64,000 nt of DNA from Streptomyces sp. SCSIO 75703 (lineage in GTDB: Bacteria; Actinomycetota; Actinomycetes; Streptomycetales; Streptomycetaceae), in NCBI RefSeq assembly GCF_036607905.1, contig NZ_CP144555.1, positions 6,262,001-6,326,000 on the forward strand, written 5' to 3'. Each line of letters starts with the position of its first letter. The first letter of the stretch is position 1. Positions 7,507 to 22,500 of the stretch are shown here, one piece after another. The notes beneath the pieces were generated by a model. The model was not told the origin of the DNA, ran no database searches, and worked only from the letters and a program-made list of their open reading frames with translations. Position numbers and translations under genes: made by a program.

Positions 7507-10500
7507 CCGGCACGGCCCGGCACCGCCGGGACACCGCCGAGGGCACCGCCGGACGGATCGCCGTGGTCGGCATCGGCTGCCGGCTGCCCGGCGCCCGCGA
7601 CCACCGCGCCTACTGGGCCAACCTCGACGCCGGCCTCTGCTCGGTCCGCGAGATCACCGCCGACCGCTGGGACACCGCCCGCCACTACTCGCCCGACCCG
7701 TCCTCGCCGGACACCTCCGTGAGCAAGTGGTGCGGCCTGCTGGACCACCCGTACGCCTTCGACCACGCCTTCTTCCGGCTCTCCCCGCGCGACGCCGCGC
7801 TGATGGACCCCCAGCAGCGGCTGGTCCTGGAGGAGACCTGGCACTGCGTCGAGGACGCCGCGATCCCCCTCGCCGAACTGAGCCGCGCCCGGACCGCCGT
7901 GTACGTCGGCGTCATGGCCCGCGACCACCTCCAGGAGGCGGGCCGGGACGGCGCCCCGGTGGAGGGCCACTCGGGCCTCGGCGGTTACGACGGCCTGCTC
8001 GCCAACCGCGTCTCCCACACCCTCGGCCTGCGCGGCGCCAGCGTCTCCGTCGACGCCGCCTGCGCCTCCTCGCTCGTGGCCCTCCACGCGGGGATGCGCG
8101 CCCTGCTCGACGGCGAGGCCGACTACGTCCTGGCCGGCGGCGTCAGCCTCAACCTGCACCCGTGGAAGTACCTCACGTTCTCCAAGGCGCGCATGCTCAG
8201 CCCCGAGGGCCTGTGCAAGACCTTCTCGCACGACGCCGACGGCTACGTACCGGGCGACGGCGTCGCCATGGTGCTGCTGCGCCCGCTGGCGGACGCCGTG
8301 CGGGACGGCAACCACGTCTACGGCGTCCTCGCGGGCAGCGCCGTCAACCACGTCGGCCGCGGCGGCACGATCACCGCCCCCAGCGTGGACGCGCAGCGGG
8401 AGGTCGTCTCGGCCGCGCTCGCCCGCGCCGGCTGGGATCCGCGCACGGTCACCTACGTGGAGGCGCACGGCACCGGCACCTCGCTCGGCGACCCGATCGA
8501 GGTCGAGGCGCTGCACCGCGTCTACGCGCCCGCGTCACCGGACACCGGCTGGTGCCGCATCGGCTCGGTCAAGCCCAACATCGGGCACCTGGAGGCCGCC
8601 GCGGGCGTCGCCGGGCTCGTCAAGGTCCTGATGATGATGCGCGCCCGGACCGTCCCGCCGAGCCTGCACATCCGCGACCTCAACCCGCTGATCCGCTGGG
8701 CGGACGGCCCGTTCGAGGTGACCCGGCGGAGCGTCCCCTGGCGGCCGCACCGGGAGGGACGGCCGCTGCGCGCCGGCGTCAGTTCCTTCGGCATGGGCGG
8801 GGTGAACGCGCACGTCGTGGTCGAGGAGTACACGGAGCCGGGCGGCGGCGCGGCCGGTGCGCCGCCCGCGCCGCCGGGCCGCGGCCGGCGTCCGGAACGG
8901 GTCCGGCACCCGTTCCTCCTCTCCGCCCGCAGCCCCCGCTCCCTGGGACTGCTGCTCGCCCGCTGGCGCGAGGACGCGGCGGGCGGCGGCCGGACCGGGC
9001 AGCCGGTCGCGGACGTCTGCCGCACCCTCGCGGCCGGCCGGGAGCACTTCCCGTACCGCTTCGGCGGGCTGGTCTCCGACAGCGCGGACATCGCCGCGCT
9101 GCTGACGTCGGCGCCCCCGGCCCCGGCCGCCGTCCCCGGTCCCTGGCGCCTCGTCGTCGGGCCGCTCGCCGTCCCGCCCCGGCGCGGTCTGGCCCGGCTC
9201 CTCGCCTCACCGCTGTACGCCGACGCCGTGGCCGGGCTGCGCGCCCACTCCCCGAAGAGCGCGGCGGCGCTGCGGGAGCTGCGCCGGGGTGGCGGGAGCC
9301 CGGACCACACCTTCCTCTTCACCCACCTGACGGTGTGTGCGCTGCTGGACGCCGGTTTCGCGCCCGGCACGGTGACCGGGCGGGGCGCGGGCGTGTGGCC
9401 CGCGCTCGCGGCGGTCGGGGCGCTGGACGTCGGGGACGCCGCCGCGCTCGCCCGGGGGGAGGAGCCCGGGGGCCCGGCGCCGATGCGGGCGCCGCGGATC
9501 GCGTTCGCGGAGCCGGCCACCGGCCGCGTCCTGCCGCCGTACCGGCTGGACGCGGAGTACCTCACCGCGCTCCGGGAGGGGCTGCGGGTCGGGGCGGACG
9601 AGGCGGCGGCGCTGTACGGGCGGGCGGCGCGGCTCGCCGACGGCCAGCACACCTTCCGGGGCCATCTCCGCGAGTGGGACCGCCTGTCGGCCGAGCGCGG
9701 CGGGGACGGCACGCGGCTGCCGGCCGACGGTGACGGGTGGCGCCGCGCGGCCCGGGACCCCGCCGGGCAGACGGCCCTCCTCCGGGTGCTCGCCGTGCAG
9801 AACGCGCTCGACCTGGTGCACCGGAAGTGGGGCATCGAACGGGAACGGGAGACGGGCAACGCCGAGGCACGGGAGATCCTGGACCTGCTGGCCCTCGACG
9901 TCCTGACCCGCGAGGACGCCGTCGCCCTGGTCCTCGGGGACGGCACCGCGCCGGCGGCCGTCGCCGAGCGGGCCCGGGGGCGCCTCGGACGGATTCCCGT
10001 GGAGGGGGACGGCTGCCCGCTGCTGCGGTCGCGTTCCGCGCCGTCCACCGGAGTCGGGGAGTTGCGGTCCTGGGCCGCCGCCCCGGCGGCGGACGCGCCG
10101 GGGGACGCGGCGGAGGCGGTCCTCGCCGTCGGGGCGGTGGCGTCCGCCGCCGAGGTCGTCGTCGACGGGCCCGGGGCGATGGCCGACTCGCTCGCCGGTC
10201 CGCTGCTGGAACTGTGGCTGCGCGGCGTCGGCATCGACTGGCGGCGCACCCGCACCGGGGCGCCGGGCCGGGTGCTGTCCCTGCCGACGACCGAGTTCGT
10301 GCGCAGCGAACACCGCCTGGAGCGGGCGCCGGACACCGCGGAGGCCCCGCCGCGTACGGGGGGACCGGAGGCGTCCGGGGCGGACCGTGACCTTCCGGTA
10401 CGGCGGGACGGCGTCGCGCTCCGGGAGGTGTCCCGGCGCCTGCTGGACGCACCGCCGCCCGGGGGGCGGCCCCCGGCCCGTGGACCCGTGCTGATCGTGG

Positions 10501-13500
10501 TACCGGAGCGCCACCACGAGGAGTCGCGGGAGGCCGTCCGCGAGGGACTGCCCGGGGACAGGCCGCGCTGGGTCCGGCTCGGCACGGCGTACGGACGGGA
10601 CGAGGCCACCGGCGCCCGGACGGTGCGGGCCACCGAGGAGGACGACTGGAGGCGGCTGTTCGCCGCCCTGGCCGCGGAGGGCGAGCCGCCCTCCCGGATC
10701 GTGCACCTGGTGGCACCCCGGCCCGGCGCGGACCTCGACGAACGGCTCGGCGAGACGGTGTACGGCGCGTTCCTGCTGGCCAAGACCGCCGCTTCCGCCC
10801 GCGAGGACGGCCGGACCGAGATCGTCTGCCTCCGTCCGGCGGGCACCGCCGCAGCCGAGGAGGGGGAGACGGAGACGGCGGCGCTCGGCGGGTTCGCCCG
10901 CGCCCTGCGCCGGGAGACGTCCCGGGTGCGGCTGCGCACGCTCACCGTGGACGGCGGACCGGCCGACCCGGACGTGTGGCGGCGCGCGGCGGCCGAGTGG
11001 GGCGGCGAGGACGACACGGTCCGGGTCGCGGGCGGCGTGCGCCGCGTGGCGCGGTACGAGGAGGCCGAGGGCGGCCCGGTCGCGTACCCGGGCGTCCGGC
11101 CGGGCGGGGTGTACCTGATCAGCGGCGGCGCGGGCGGGCTCGGCCGGATCACGGCCGGGCACCTGCTGCGGACCGAGGGCGTCCGGGTGGCGCTGGTCGG
11201 CCGGTCCGCGCTGCCGGGGGAGCCGTCGGCCGCCCTGGCCGGGCTCCTCGGCGGGGACGACCCCCGGGCGGTCCACCTCCGCGCCGACGTGGCCGACCCG
11301 GAGCAGGCGGACGCGGTGGCGGCCCGGGTGCGCGCGCGGTGGGGCCGGATCGACGGGGTGCTGCACGCGGCGGGCGTGCTCCGGGACGGTCTGCTCGCCG
11401 GCAAGGGCCTGGACGACGTCCGCGAGGTGTTCCGGCCCAAGGTGCTCGGCGCGGCGCACCTGGACCGGGCCACCCGGGACGACCCGCTGGACTTCTTCGT
11501 CCTGTTCTCCTCCGTGGTCGCCGTCTGCGGCAACACCGGGCAGACCGGCTACGCCGCCGCCAACGCCTTTCTGGACGCCTTCGCGGACCAGCGGGAACGC
11601 CTGCGCGGCCGGGGGCTGCGCTCCGGCCGGACGGTGGCCGTCGGCTGGCCCCTGTGGGAGGGCGGCGGCATGACCGTCGCCGACGGGAACGGGGGTGTCT
11701 TCCGGCCGGACCGCGGGGTGTTCCCGCTGCCGGAACGGACCGGGCTGGCCGCCCTCGACCGGGTCCTGGCGGGTCCCGCCGGGCACCGGGCCTTCGTCCA
11801 CGCCACCGCCGAGGGCGCCGCCCGGCTGCTCCGCGGCGGGCGGGAGGAACCGGGGCCGGCCGGGAAGCACCCCGCCGAAGCCGGGCCGGGAGAGCCACGG
11901 GAGCGGGCGGTGCGGTACCTCACCGGCGTCTTCGCCGACCTGCTGGGCGTCGCACCGGACCAGGTGGACCCGGACCTCGGATTCGACGAGTACGGCATCG
12001 ACTCGATCCGGGTCACCCAGTTCAACGCCTGCGTGGAGCGGGACCTGGGGCCCGTGCCGCAGACGCTGCTCTTCGAGTGCCGCACCCTGGCGCAGGCCGC
12101 GGAACGGATCGCCGCGCACCGGCCGGCGGAACTGGCCGCGTGGTCCGCCGGCGAGACGGAGACGGGGCGAGACGACGCTCCGCGGAGGGGCGACGGGGGA
12201 GCGGCGGCCCCGGTCCCCGACGGTGCCGTCCCCGCGCCGCGCCACGTCGTCACGGCGACGGCGGACCCGGCCGCGCGGGCCGACGGGGAGGCGGAAGCGG
12301 CGGATCCGGACGCCATCGCCGTGATCGGCATGGCCGGCCGCTATCCCCTGGCCCCCGACCTGGACGCCTTCTGGCGGAACCTCGCCGCCGGACGCGACTG
12401 CGTCACCGCCATCCCGCCCGACCGGCGCCGCGACTGGGGACTGCCGGCCACCGGGGACCTGCCGGGTGACAGCGGCATCTACTGCCCCTCGGGCGGGTTC
12501 CTCGACGGCGTCGACCGCTTCGACCCGCTGTTCTTCCACGTCTCACCGCGCGAGGCCGAGGTGATGGACCCACAGGAGCGCATCTTCCTGGAGGTCGCCT
12601 GGTCCGCCTTCGAGGACGCCGGATACCCGCCGCACCGCCTCGGCGACCCCGACGACCCCGCGCAGCGCCGGGTCGGGGTGTTCGCGGGCGTCACCACGCA
12701 GACGTACCTGCTGTGGGGCCCCGGACGGTGGAACGCCGACGATCCGGTCATCCCCACCTCCACCCCGTGGTCCGTCGCCAACCGCGTCTCCCACCGGCTC
12801 GACCTGCACGGCCCGAGCATGCCTGTCGACACCGCCTGCGCCTCCTCCCTGCACGCCGTCCACCTGGCCCGCGTGAGCCTGGCCCGGGGCGAGTGCGACA
12901 TGGCCCTCGTCGGCGGCGTCAACCTCTACCTGCACCCCGCCAAGTACCGCTGGCTCTGCCAGATGCGGATGCTGTCGCCCACCGGACGCTGCCACGCCTT
13001 CGGCGAGGCCGCCGACGGGTTCGTGCCCGGCGAGGGCGCGGGCGCGCTGCTCCTCAAGCCGCTGCGCCGCGCCCTCGCGGACGGCGACCGCGTCCTCGGC
13101 CTGATCCGCGGCACCTCCGTCAACCACGGGGGCCGCACCAGCGGTTTCACCGTGCCCAACCCGCGCGCCCAGGCCGAGTTGGTCCGGGCCGCGCTGCGCG
13201 ACGCCGGGGTGGCACCCGACGCGGTCGGGTACGTCGAGGCGCACGGCACCGGCACCGCGCTCGGCGACCCCGTCGAGATCGCCGGACTCGCCCAGGCGTT
13301 CCAGGACGTGCCGGCCCACGGAGCGGCGGAGGGCGACGGCTGCGCCCTGGGATCGGTCAAGACCAACATCGGTCACCTGGAGTCCGCCGCGGGCATCGCC
13401 GGGCTGACCAAGGTGCTGCTGCAACTGCGCCACGGCACCCTCGTGCCCTCCCTCCACGCCGAACGGGAGAACCCGCGGCTGGACCTGGCCGGCACGCCCT

Positions 13501-16500
13501 TCCGCCTCCAGCGGGAGGTCTCGCCCTGGCACCGGAAGACCGGTGCCGACGGCCGCGAGCTGCCCCGCCGGGCCGGCATCAGCTCCTTCGGCGCGGGCGG
13601 GGCCAACGCCCACGTGATCGTCGAGGAGTACCGGGGCCCCCGGGCACCGCGCGGCGCCCCGGACGGCGAGCACCTGATCGTCGTCTCCGCCAAGGACCCC
13701 GAGCGGCTCCGCGAGCACTGCGCCAACCTGGCACGGCACCTCGCCGACCCGCCCGCCGACGTACGCCTCTCCGAGGTCGCCCACCAGCTCCGGATCCGCC
13801 GGGAGCCGCTGCCCGAGCGGGTCGCGCTGCTCGCCTTTGACCCGCGCGAACTCGCCCGGCGCCTGGCCGAGGTGGCCGGGGGCCGGCAGCCGGCCGACCG
13901 CTGCTGGACCTCGGCCGGGCGCACGGCGCACGAGCGCCGGGAGGCGCGGGAGGCGGTGGCCGACGCCCTGGCCTCCCGCGACCCGGCCCGGCTGGCGGAG
14001 TGCTGGGTGGCCGGCGCGGACGTCCCGTGGGCGCGGCTCCACCCGGAGCCGCTGCGCCACGTGGACCTGCCCGCGTACCCGTTCGCCCGGGAACGGCACT
14101 GGCTGCCCGAGACCGTACGGGGGGACGCCCCCGGGGCCGGCGACGGCCCGGCTCCTCCCGAGGGCCACGTGGAGGCGGACCGCCCGGCCGCCGGCCAGGA
14201 CGCGCCGGCCGCCCACCCGGGCCCGGCCGGGCACCCCTTCGTGACCGGTGTCTCGGAGGCCGACGGCGGCACGTTCACCGACCTCACCGGCGAGGAGCTC
14301 TTCCTCGACGACCACCGGGTCGACGGTGTGCCGGTCTTCCCCGCCGTGGGGTACCTGGAGATGGTCAGGGAGGCGACCCGCCTGCGGGGGCGGCCCGCCG
14401 TGCGCCTGCGGAACAACGTCTGGGCGCACGCGTTGACCGTCCCGGCCCCCGCCCGTTTCCACCTGGGCCTGGAACCGGGCGCCGACGGCTGGTCGTACGA
14501 GGTGTACAGCGTCGACGGCGACGGCGGACGCCGGGTGCACGGGCGGGGCAGGGCCGACACCGCCGCCCCCGAACCCGCCGACGACGAGCGGACCGTCGAC
14601 CTCGACGCCGTCCGGGACCGGTGCGGACACCGGGCCGGCGCCGCGGAGTTCTACGCCCTCGTGCACGGTCTCGGCCTCGGCCTGGGGGACTCCTACCAGG
14701 GGGTGCGCCGGGTGTGGTGGAGCGAGGACGAGGCGCTGACGGAACTCCGGCTGCCCGAGGCCGCCGAGAACGGCGCGGACCGCTTCGTCCTGCATCCCGC
14801 GATGCTGGACTCGGCGCTCCAGGCGTCGCTGTGGCTCATCGAGCGGCGTGAGGGGCGCGGGCGGCTGCACCTGCCGTTCACCATCGGGTCCCTCGACGCG
14901 GCCCACGGCACCCCGCGCCGCGGGTACGCCCATGTCGTCGTCCGCGCGTGGACGGAGGCCGGGAAGAAGATCGAGGTGCGGCTCTGCGACGAACACGGCC
15001 GGGTCCTCCTGACGGTCCGCGACTTCTGGCTGCGGCCCCGGCGCCCGGCCGTCCCCGCTCCCGAAGACCCGCCCGCGCACGGCCGGCCGGCCGGGACCTT
15101 CTTCCGCCCGGTCTGGACGCCGAGCGGACCCCCGGCGGACGGGGACCGGTCGTTCGGCCGGGTTCTCGTCCTCGCGCCCTCCCCGGCCGCGGGACACGCC
15201 CTCGCCTCGGCCGTCGCGTCCGGGGGCGCCACGGGGGCGAGCGTCGTGGTCACCCCGGGGGCCGCGTTCCACCGGGCGGCCGAGGGCGGCGGCCGGCACA
15301 CCGTCACCCTGCGCCCGGACCACGCCGGTGACGTCGAGTGCCTGGTGGCGGAGGCGGCCGGACTCGGGCCGGCGGGCGGGGCGCGCGGCCGGGAGGCCGG
15401 GCTCGGCATCGTCCACGCCCTGCCCGCGACCGCGTTCACCGGCGCCGCCGAGGCGGTACGGGGGCAACTCGACGACGGGCTGCTGCCCCTGTTCCACCTG
15501 GTGCGCGCCGTGCTGCGGTCCGGCGATCACAGCCCGGTCCGGCTGGTGTGCGCGTACCCGGGGACCGGCGGGGAACAGCCCGGCTACGCGGCGCTCGGCG
15601 GTCTCCTGCGCACCCTCGCCCGGGAGAGCGCCCGCTTCTCCACCGCCCTCGTCGAACTGCCCGCCGCCGAACTGGCCGGCCTGGCCGAGGACACCACCGC
15701 CGCGCGCACGCTGGCCGCCGAACTGCACAGCATCACCGGGCGGTTCACCGACATCCGGCACCGGGACGGCCGGCGGACCGTGCGGACCTGGACCGCCCAC
15801 GGCACACCACCGACCGGCGGCGGGGCCGTGCTCCGCCCCCGGGGCGTCCATCTCGTCACCGGCGGCGCGGGCGGCATCGGCTCCCTGGTGGCCCGCCGGC
15901 TCGCCGGCCGGCACGGTGCCCGCCTGGTCCTCGCCGGACGCTCGCCCCACGACGAGCGTGTCGACGCGCTCCTCGCCCGGATCGCCGAGGACGGCGGCGA
16001 GGCCCACTACGTACGCGCCGACACCTCCCGGCCCGAGGGCGCCGCCGACGCGGTGCGCGCGGCGGAGCGGGTCTTCGGCGAGGTGCACGGCGTCTTCCAC
16101 TGCGCCGGGGTGCTGCGCGACGGCTACCTGGTCCACCAGGACCCGGAGCGGCTCCGCGAGGTGCTCGCGCCCAAACTGTGGGGCGCCGTCCACCTGGACG
16201 CCGCCACCCGGGGACAGCCCCTCGACGCCTTCTGCCTGTTCTCCTCGGTCGCCGCCCCGCTCGGCAGCGCCGGACAGGCCGGATACGCCTACGCCAACGG
16301 CTTCCTCGACGCGTTCGCCCGGTGGCGCGACGAACAGTGCCGGCAAGGAGCGCGCCGGGGACACACCACCGCGGTGAACTGGCCACTGTGGCGACACGGC
16401 GGGATGACCGTCGACGACGAGGTGCGGGCCTGGCTGCGCGCCCACCTCGGACTGGAGCCGCTGGAGACGGAGCCGGCGCTGGCCGCGCTCGACGCCGTGC

Positions 16501-19500
16501 TCGACGGGCCGCCCGGTCCCGTCCTGTTCGTCGGCGGGGACGGCGCCAAGGTGGCGGCGCTGCTCGGCACGGAGCCCCCCGGGGACACGGGCCGGCGGCT
16601 CGGGGAGGAAGGGGACGGCGGGCCCGCCGAGGGCGGGCACCCCGCCGACCAGGGGGAGGACACGGTGAACCATCCGGCACCGGCATCGCGGACGGCCCTG
16701 CGCGCCGTCCTGACCGACGAGGCCGCGGCCATCGTCAAACTCGACCCGGCGCGCATCGACCCGGCCGCCGCGATCGGCGACTACGGCTTCGACTCGCTCA
16801 CCTTCAGCCGCTTCGCCAACCGGCTCAACGAACGGCTCGGCCTGGACATCACCCCGGCCACCTTCTTCGAGTACACGACGGTCGACGACCTCACCGACCA
16901 CTTCCTGGAGACCTTCCCCGACGAGATCGGCCGCCACGTCCAGGCCCCGGCCGCCACCGCCCACCCCGCGCCGGCCGCCTCTGCCGCCCACCCCGCACCG
17001 GCCGCCTCTCCCGCCCACCCCGCGCCGTCGTCCTCTTACGGTCGTCCCGCCCCGTCCGCGACGGCCGTCGTCCGGGAAGCCGCCCCCGCCGCCCTCCCCC
17101 CGGAGCCCGCCCCCGCGGGTCCCGAGCCGGTCGCCATCGTCGGCATGCACGCCGAGATGCCCGGCTGCCCCGACCTCGACGCCTACTGGCGGCACATCGA
17201 GGCCGGTGACGAGCTGATCTCCGAGATCCCCGCCGACCGCTGGGACTGGCGCGACCACTACGACCCGACCGGGCGGCGGGAGGGCACCACGGTCAGCAAG
17301 TGGGGCGGCTTCCTCCCCGAGGTCGACACCTTCGACGCCCGGTTCTTCGGCGTCTCGCCGCGCGAGGCCGAACTGATGGACCCGCAGCAGCGGCTCTTCC
17401 TCCAGACCGCCCACCGGGCCGTCGAGGAGGCCGGCTACCGGCCCTGCGACCTCGCGGCCGGCCGCACCGGTCTCTTCGTCGGCGTGGCCACGCACGAGTA
17501 CTACGACCTGCTGCGCGAGGCGGGCGTACCGACCGAGGCGTACACCACCACGGGGCTGTTCCACGCCATCCTGGCCAACCGCGTCTCGTACCTGATGAAC
17601 CTGAGCGGCCCCAGCCTCCCCATCGACACGGCCTGTTCCAGCTCCCTGGTCGCGCTGCGGACGGCGGTCGAGTCGCTGCGCGCCGGAAGCTGCGACGCCG
17701 CCCTCGTCGGCGGGGTCAACCTGCTGCTCTCCCCGACGATCTACGTCTCCTTCTCCCGGGCCGGGATGCTCAGCCCCGACGGGCGCTGCAAGACCTTCGA
17801 CGCCGCCGCCGACGGGTACGTGCGCGGCGAGGGCGTCGCCGCCCTGCTCCTCAAGCCGCTGTCCGCCGCCGAACGCGACGGGGACCACGTGCACGCCGTC
17901 ATCCGCGGCAGCGCCGTCAACCACGGCGGCCGGGTCAACACCCTCACCACCCCCAACCCGAACGCCCAGTCCTCCCTGATCGTCGACGCCTTCGAGGAGG
18001 CCGGCGTCGACCCGGAGACCGTCGGATACGTCGAGATGCACGGCACCGGGACCGCGCTCGGCGACCCGATCGAGATCAACGGGCTCAAGAAGGCGTTCCG
18101 GGAACTGCGCGACCGCGCCGGGCTGCCCCGGCTCACCGAACCGTGCACGGCGATCGGCTCCGTCAAGCCGGTCATCGGCCACCTGGAGGCCGCCGCGGGC
18201 ATGGCCGGAGTGGTGAAGGCCATCCTGGCCATGAAGCACGGCAAGCTGCCCGGCAGCCCTCACATCCGCGAGCCGAACCCGCACATCCAGCTCCGGGGCG
18301 GCCCGCTGCGCATCCCCCGGACGACCGAGCCCTGGCCGCGGCGCACCGGTCCCGACGGGCGGGAACTGCCCCGCCGCGCCGCGGTCAGCTCCTTCGGCTT
18401 CGGCGGCACCAACGGACACGTCCTGCTGGAGGAACACCTCCCGCACACCCCGCGGGTCACGCCGCCCGGCCGGAGCCCGGAGCGGGTGTTCGTGCTGTCG
18501 GCGCGCACCGGCGAGCAACTGCGCGAGTACGCCGGACGGATGGCCTCGGCGGTGGCCGGCGGCACGGCCGGTCCCGGCGCCTGCGGTGCCGCCGCCGACG
18601 CGGGGGCCGGCTCCGGCGCCGACGGGGCCGAGCCGGAGCTGACCGCCCTCGTCGCCGACGCCCTCGGCGTGCTCCCGCAGGAGGTGCCGGCCGACGAGCC
18701 GCTGGGCGACCTCGGCCTCGGGCCGGTCGCCTTCGGCACCCTGCGCGAGTGGATCGCGGACCGGTACGGACCGGCCGGCGGGGGAGCGGAGCCGTCGGCG
18801 GCGTCGTCCGTGAAGGACATCGTCGGCCGCCTCGCCCCCGCGCGCCCCGCCGCCCCCGTCGACCTGCGCGCTCTCGCGTACACCCTCCAACTGGGGCGCG
18901 AACGGCGGGAGCACCGGCTCGCCGTGGTCTGCGACGACGCCCGTGACCTCGCCGCCTCCCTCACGGCCTTCGCCCGCGGCGGGGCCCGGGACGGGCGGAC
19001 CTGGCACGGTGTCACCGCAGGGGACGCCGAGACGCCCGCCGCCCCGCTCCCGGACCCGGACCGGGAGGACCCGCGGACCGTGGCACGGTGCTGGACCGAG
19101 GGCGCGGACGTCGCCTGGGAGCGGCTGTACCCGGGCGAACCGCCCCGCCGGCTCTCCCTGCCGCCGCACCCGTTCGCCCGCACCCGGTACTGGGTCCCCG
19201 GCGCCGCCGGCCGCGAGCGGACCTGGACCCTGCGCGTGCGGCTGGACGCCTCGGACCGCCTGGTCGCCGAGCACCTGGTGCACGGCCGGCCGGTCCTGCC
19301 CGGCGTGGCGCACCTCGCCCTCGCCCACACGGCGCTCCGCACCCGTCGCACGGGCGCCTTCCGGCTCGTCGGGGCCGTCTGGCTGCGGCCTCTGGACGTC
19401 GGGCCGGGCCGGTTCCGGGAGGCGGAGGTGCGGCTCCGCGAGAAGGACGGCCGCGTCGAGTACGAGGTGGTCGCGTCGTCCGGCACGGACGCGCCGCCCG

Positions 19501-22500
19501 TCACCTGCTCCCGGGGCACCTGGGAGGAGCGGCCCGGCCCGTCCGGCGCCGACGGAACGCCGGCCGGCCTGGCGGCGCTGCGGCGGCGCTGCGGCACACG
19601 GCTCGACGGGCACGAGGTGTACGAGAGGTTCGCCGCTGCCGGCCTGGAGTACGGGCCGCTCTTCCGGGGCCTGCGCGAGGTCCGGGTGGGCGAGAGCGAC
19701 GTCCTCGCCGCGTACGACACGGCGGAGGCGGGCTCCGTGCCCGGCGATCCGGGCTTCCACCCCACGGTGCTGGACGCCGCCCTCCAGGCCGTCGGCGCCT
19801 TCGGTCTGGCCGGCCCGGACGGCGGGGGCCCGACGCGGCTGCCGTTCGCCCTGGACTCCGCCGACCTGGGGGAGCCGCTGCCGGGCACGGGACACGTCCA
19901 CGTGCGCCGGACCCCCGACGGGCGGACCGACGTGAGCGTGCTCGACGAGACCGGGCGCCGGTACGCCGTGCTGCGGGGCGTCACCGTCCGCGAGCGGCAC
20001 ACCGGGGACACCAGGCCCGCGTCCCACGACGCGCCGCGCTTCGACCGCTTCTTCCACGAGCCCCACTGGAGCGAACAGCCCCTGCCCGACGGCACGCGGG
20101 CGCCCCGGGCACCGGAGGACGGGACCCTCCTCGTCCACACGGCCGACTGTCTGGGCCTGGACCGCGCACTGTCCTCCCGGGCCCCGTCCGTGCGCGGTGT
20201 CCGGCTCGGGGCCCCCGGCACCCCGACCCGCCTTCTCGCGGACGGCGCCTGGGAGGTGGATGCCCGCGACGACACCGCACTGCGCGAACTCCTCGCCCGC
20301 GTGGGGGAGTTCCGGCACGTCTGGTACCTCACCGGACCGCCCTCCCGGCACCCGGCGGACGACCCGGCCGACCCGGTCGACATGTTCTTCCGCCTCGTCA
20401 AGGCCCTGTCGGACACGGACCGGACGCCGGCGCTGCGGTCGCTGAGGGTCGTCACCGCCGGCGTCCACGACGTGGACGGCACCCGTACCGGCAACCCCCG
20501 CGCCGCGGGACTCGGCGGCCTCTGCAAGACCCTCGCCAAGGAGTACCCGCACCTGGACGTCGGCTGCGTCGACCTCGCGGCGCCCCCCGCCCCCGGGACC
20601 GGCCTGCCCGACGGGACCGTGGACGCCCTCCTCGCGGAGCCCGCCCAGCGCGCCGGCGAGGAGGTCGCGCTGCGCGCCGGACGCCGTTTCGTGAAGCGGC
20701 TGCGCCCGGTGCCGCTGCCCGCCCCCGGCCGGCCCGTGTACCGGCAGGGCGGCACCTACCTCATCGTCGGCGGCACCGGCGGCATCGGCGGCACCCTCGC
20801 GGAGCACCTGGCGAAGTCCGCCGCCGCCCGGCTGGTGCTCATCGGCCGGGCCGCCCCCGGCCCGGACACCGACCGTCTCGTGGCCCGCGTCGCGGAACTC
20901 GGCGGCCAGGCCCTCTACGTCCCCGCCGACGTCACCGACCCGGCCGCCCTGCGGAACGCGGTGGAGGCGGGCCGGGCCCGGTTCGGCGCCTGCCACGGCG
21001 TCTTCCACGCGGCGATGGTGCTGCGGGACTCCCTCGTGGAGCGCATGCACGCCGAGGCGTTCCACGCCGTCTACGCCCCCAAGGCCCGGGGCAGCGAGGT
21101 CCTCGGCGAACTCTTCGCCGACGAACCGCTCGACTTCCTGCTCTTCCTGTCCTCCGTACAGTCCTTCACCGGCTCGGCGGGCCAGGGAAACTACGCTGCC
21201 GCCTCCACCGCCCAGGACGCGCACGCCCGGGAACTCGCCGGCCGGGCCGCCCACCCCGTCCAGGTCGTCAACTGGGGCGTCTGGGGCGAGGTCGGCGCCG
21301 TGGCCGCGCCCCGCTACCGCGAGGCACTGCGGGCGCGCGGGTTCCGGCCCATCGAACCGGCCGACGGCATGGCCGCGCTGGAACGCGTCCTCGCCTCCGG
21401 CCGACGGCAGATCGTCGCCCTCGACGCGGACGACCACGTCCTGCACGGCATCGGCGTGCGCGACGACCGTGCCGCCCCGGCCGCTACCGTGCCCCGCCCC
21501 GCCGACCTGATGACCGGCGCGGCCCGGCACCTCGCCGCGGAGCGGGCGCTGGAGGAGTTCATCGCCGGCGAGGTGCGCGGCCTGTTCGGGGAGGCCGGGC
21601 TGCTGCGGCGCCCCGGACAGGAGCACCACGTGACGGAGCCGGCCCGCGCGCTCGGCGCCCCGCCCCGGCACCGGCGGCTGGTCGACGGGCTCGTGGAGGT
21701 ACTGGTCCGTGGCGGCCACGCGGTACGGGACGGCGACCGGGTCCGGGCCACGGCCCGCGTCCCGGACCCGGCGGGCCTCCGGCCCGCGCGGGCCGCCGCC
21801 GGTACCGCAGACCTCGCGGCTCCCGCCGGTACCGGCGGGAGCCGGGCCAGGGCCGGGCGGGCCGCCGCGCTGAGGTCCGCCCACCCCGAACTGGGCGCCC
21901 GCCTCGACCTCGTCGGCGCCTGCCTGGACGGCCTGCCGCGGGTGCTCACCGGCGCGCTCTCCCCGACCGAGGTGCTCTTCCCGGACGGTTCCGGCGAGCG
22001 GGTGGCGCCCGTCTACCGGGGCAGCCCCCTGGTCGACCACTGCAACCGGCTGCTCGCCGCGCACGTCGTCGACCACCTCCGCGCGACCGGCACCCCGGGC
22101 CGGCGCCCCCGCGTCCTGGAGATCGGCGCGGGCACCGGAGCCACCACCACCGAGGTGGTGGACGCCCTGCACACGGCCGGCATCGAGGCCGACTACGACT
22201 ACACCGACGTGTCGGTGCGCTTCCTGCGCGAGGCCGGACAGCGCCTGCCCGGCCGGTCCGGCGTCCGGATGACGTTCCGGACCCTCGACATCGCCCGCCC
22301 CGCCGAGGCACAGGGCTTCGAGGCGGGCGGCCACGACGTGGTGATCGCGGCCAACGTGCTGCACGCGGTGGCCGACCTGGACGGCGCCCTCGGCCGGGCA
22401 CGCGCCCTGCTCCGCCCGTCCGGACGGCTGCTGCTCACCGAGGTCACCCGGATGCTCGGCTTCCACACCGTCACCTTCGGGCTCCTGGACGGCTGGTGGG

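Noticed and set aside
9760..10030. A separate enzymatic domain (such as branching, GNAT or halogenase) in module 1
   Set aside because: No catalytic motif of any of these families could be seen, so only an unidentified AT-associated region is reported.
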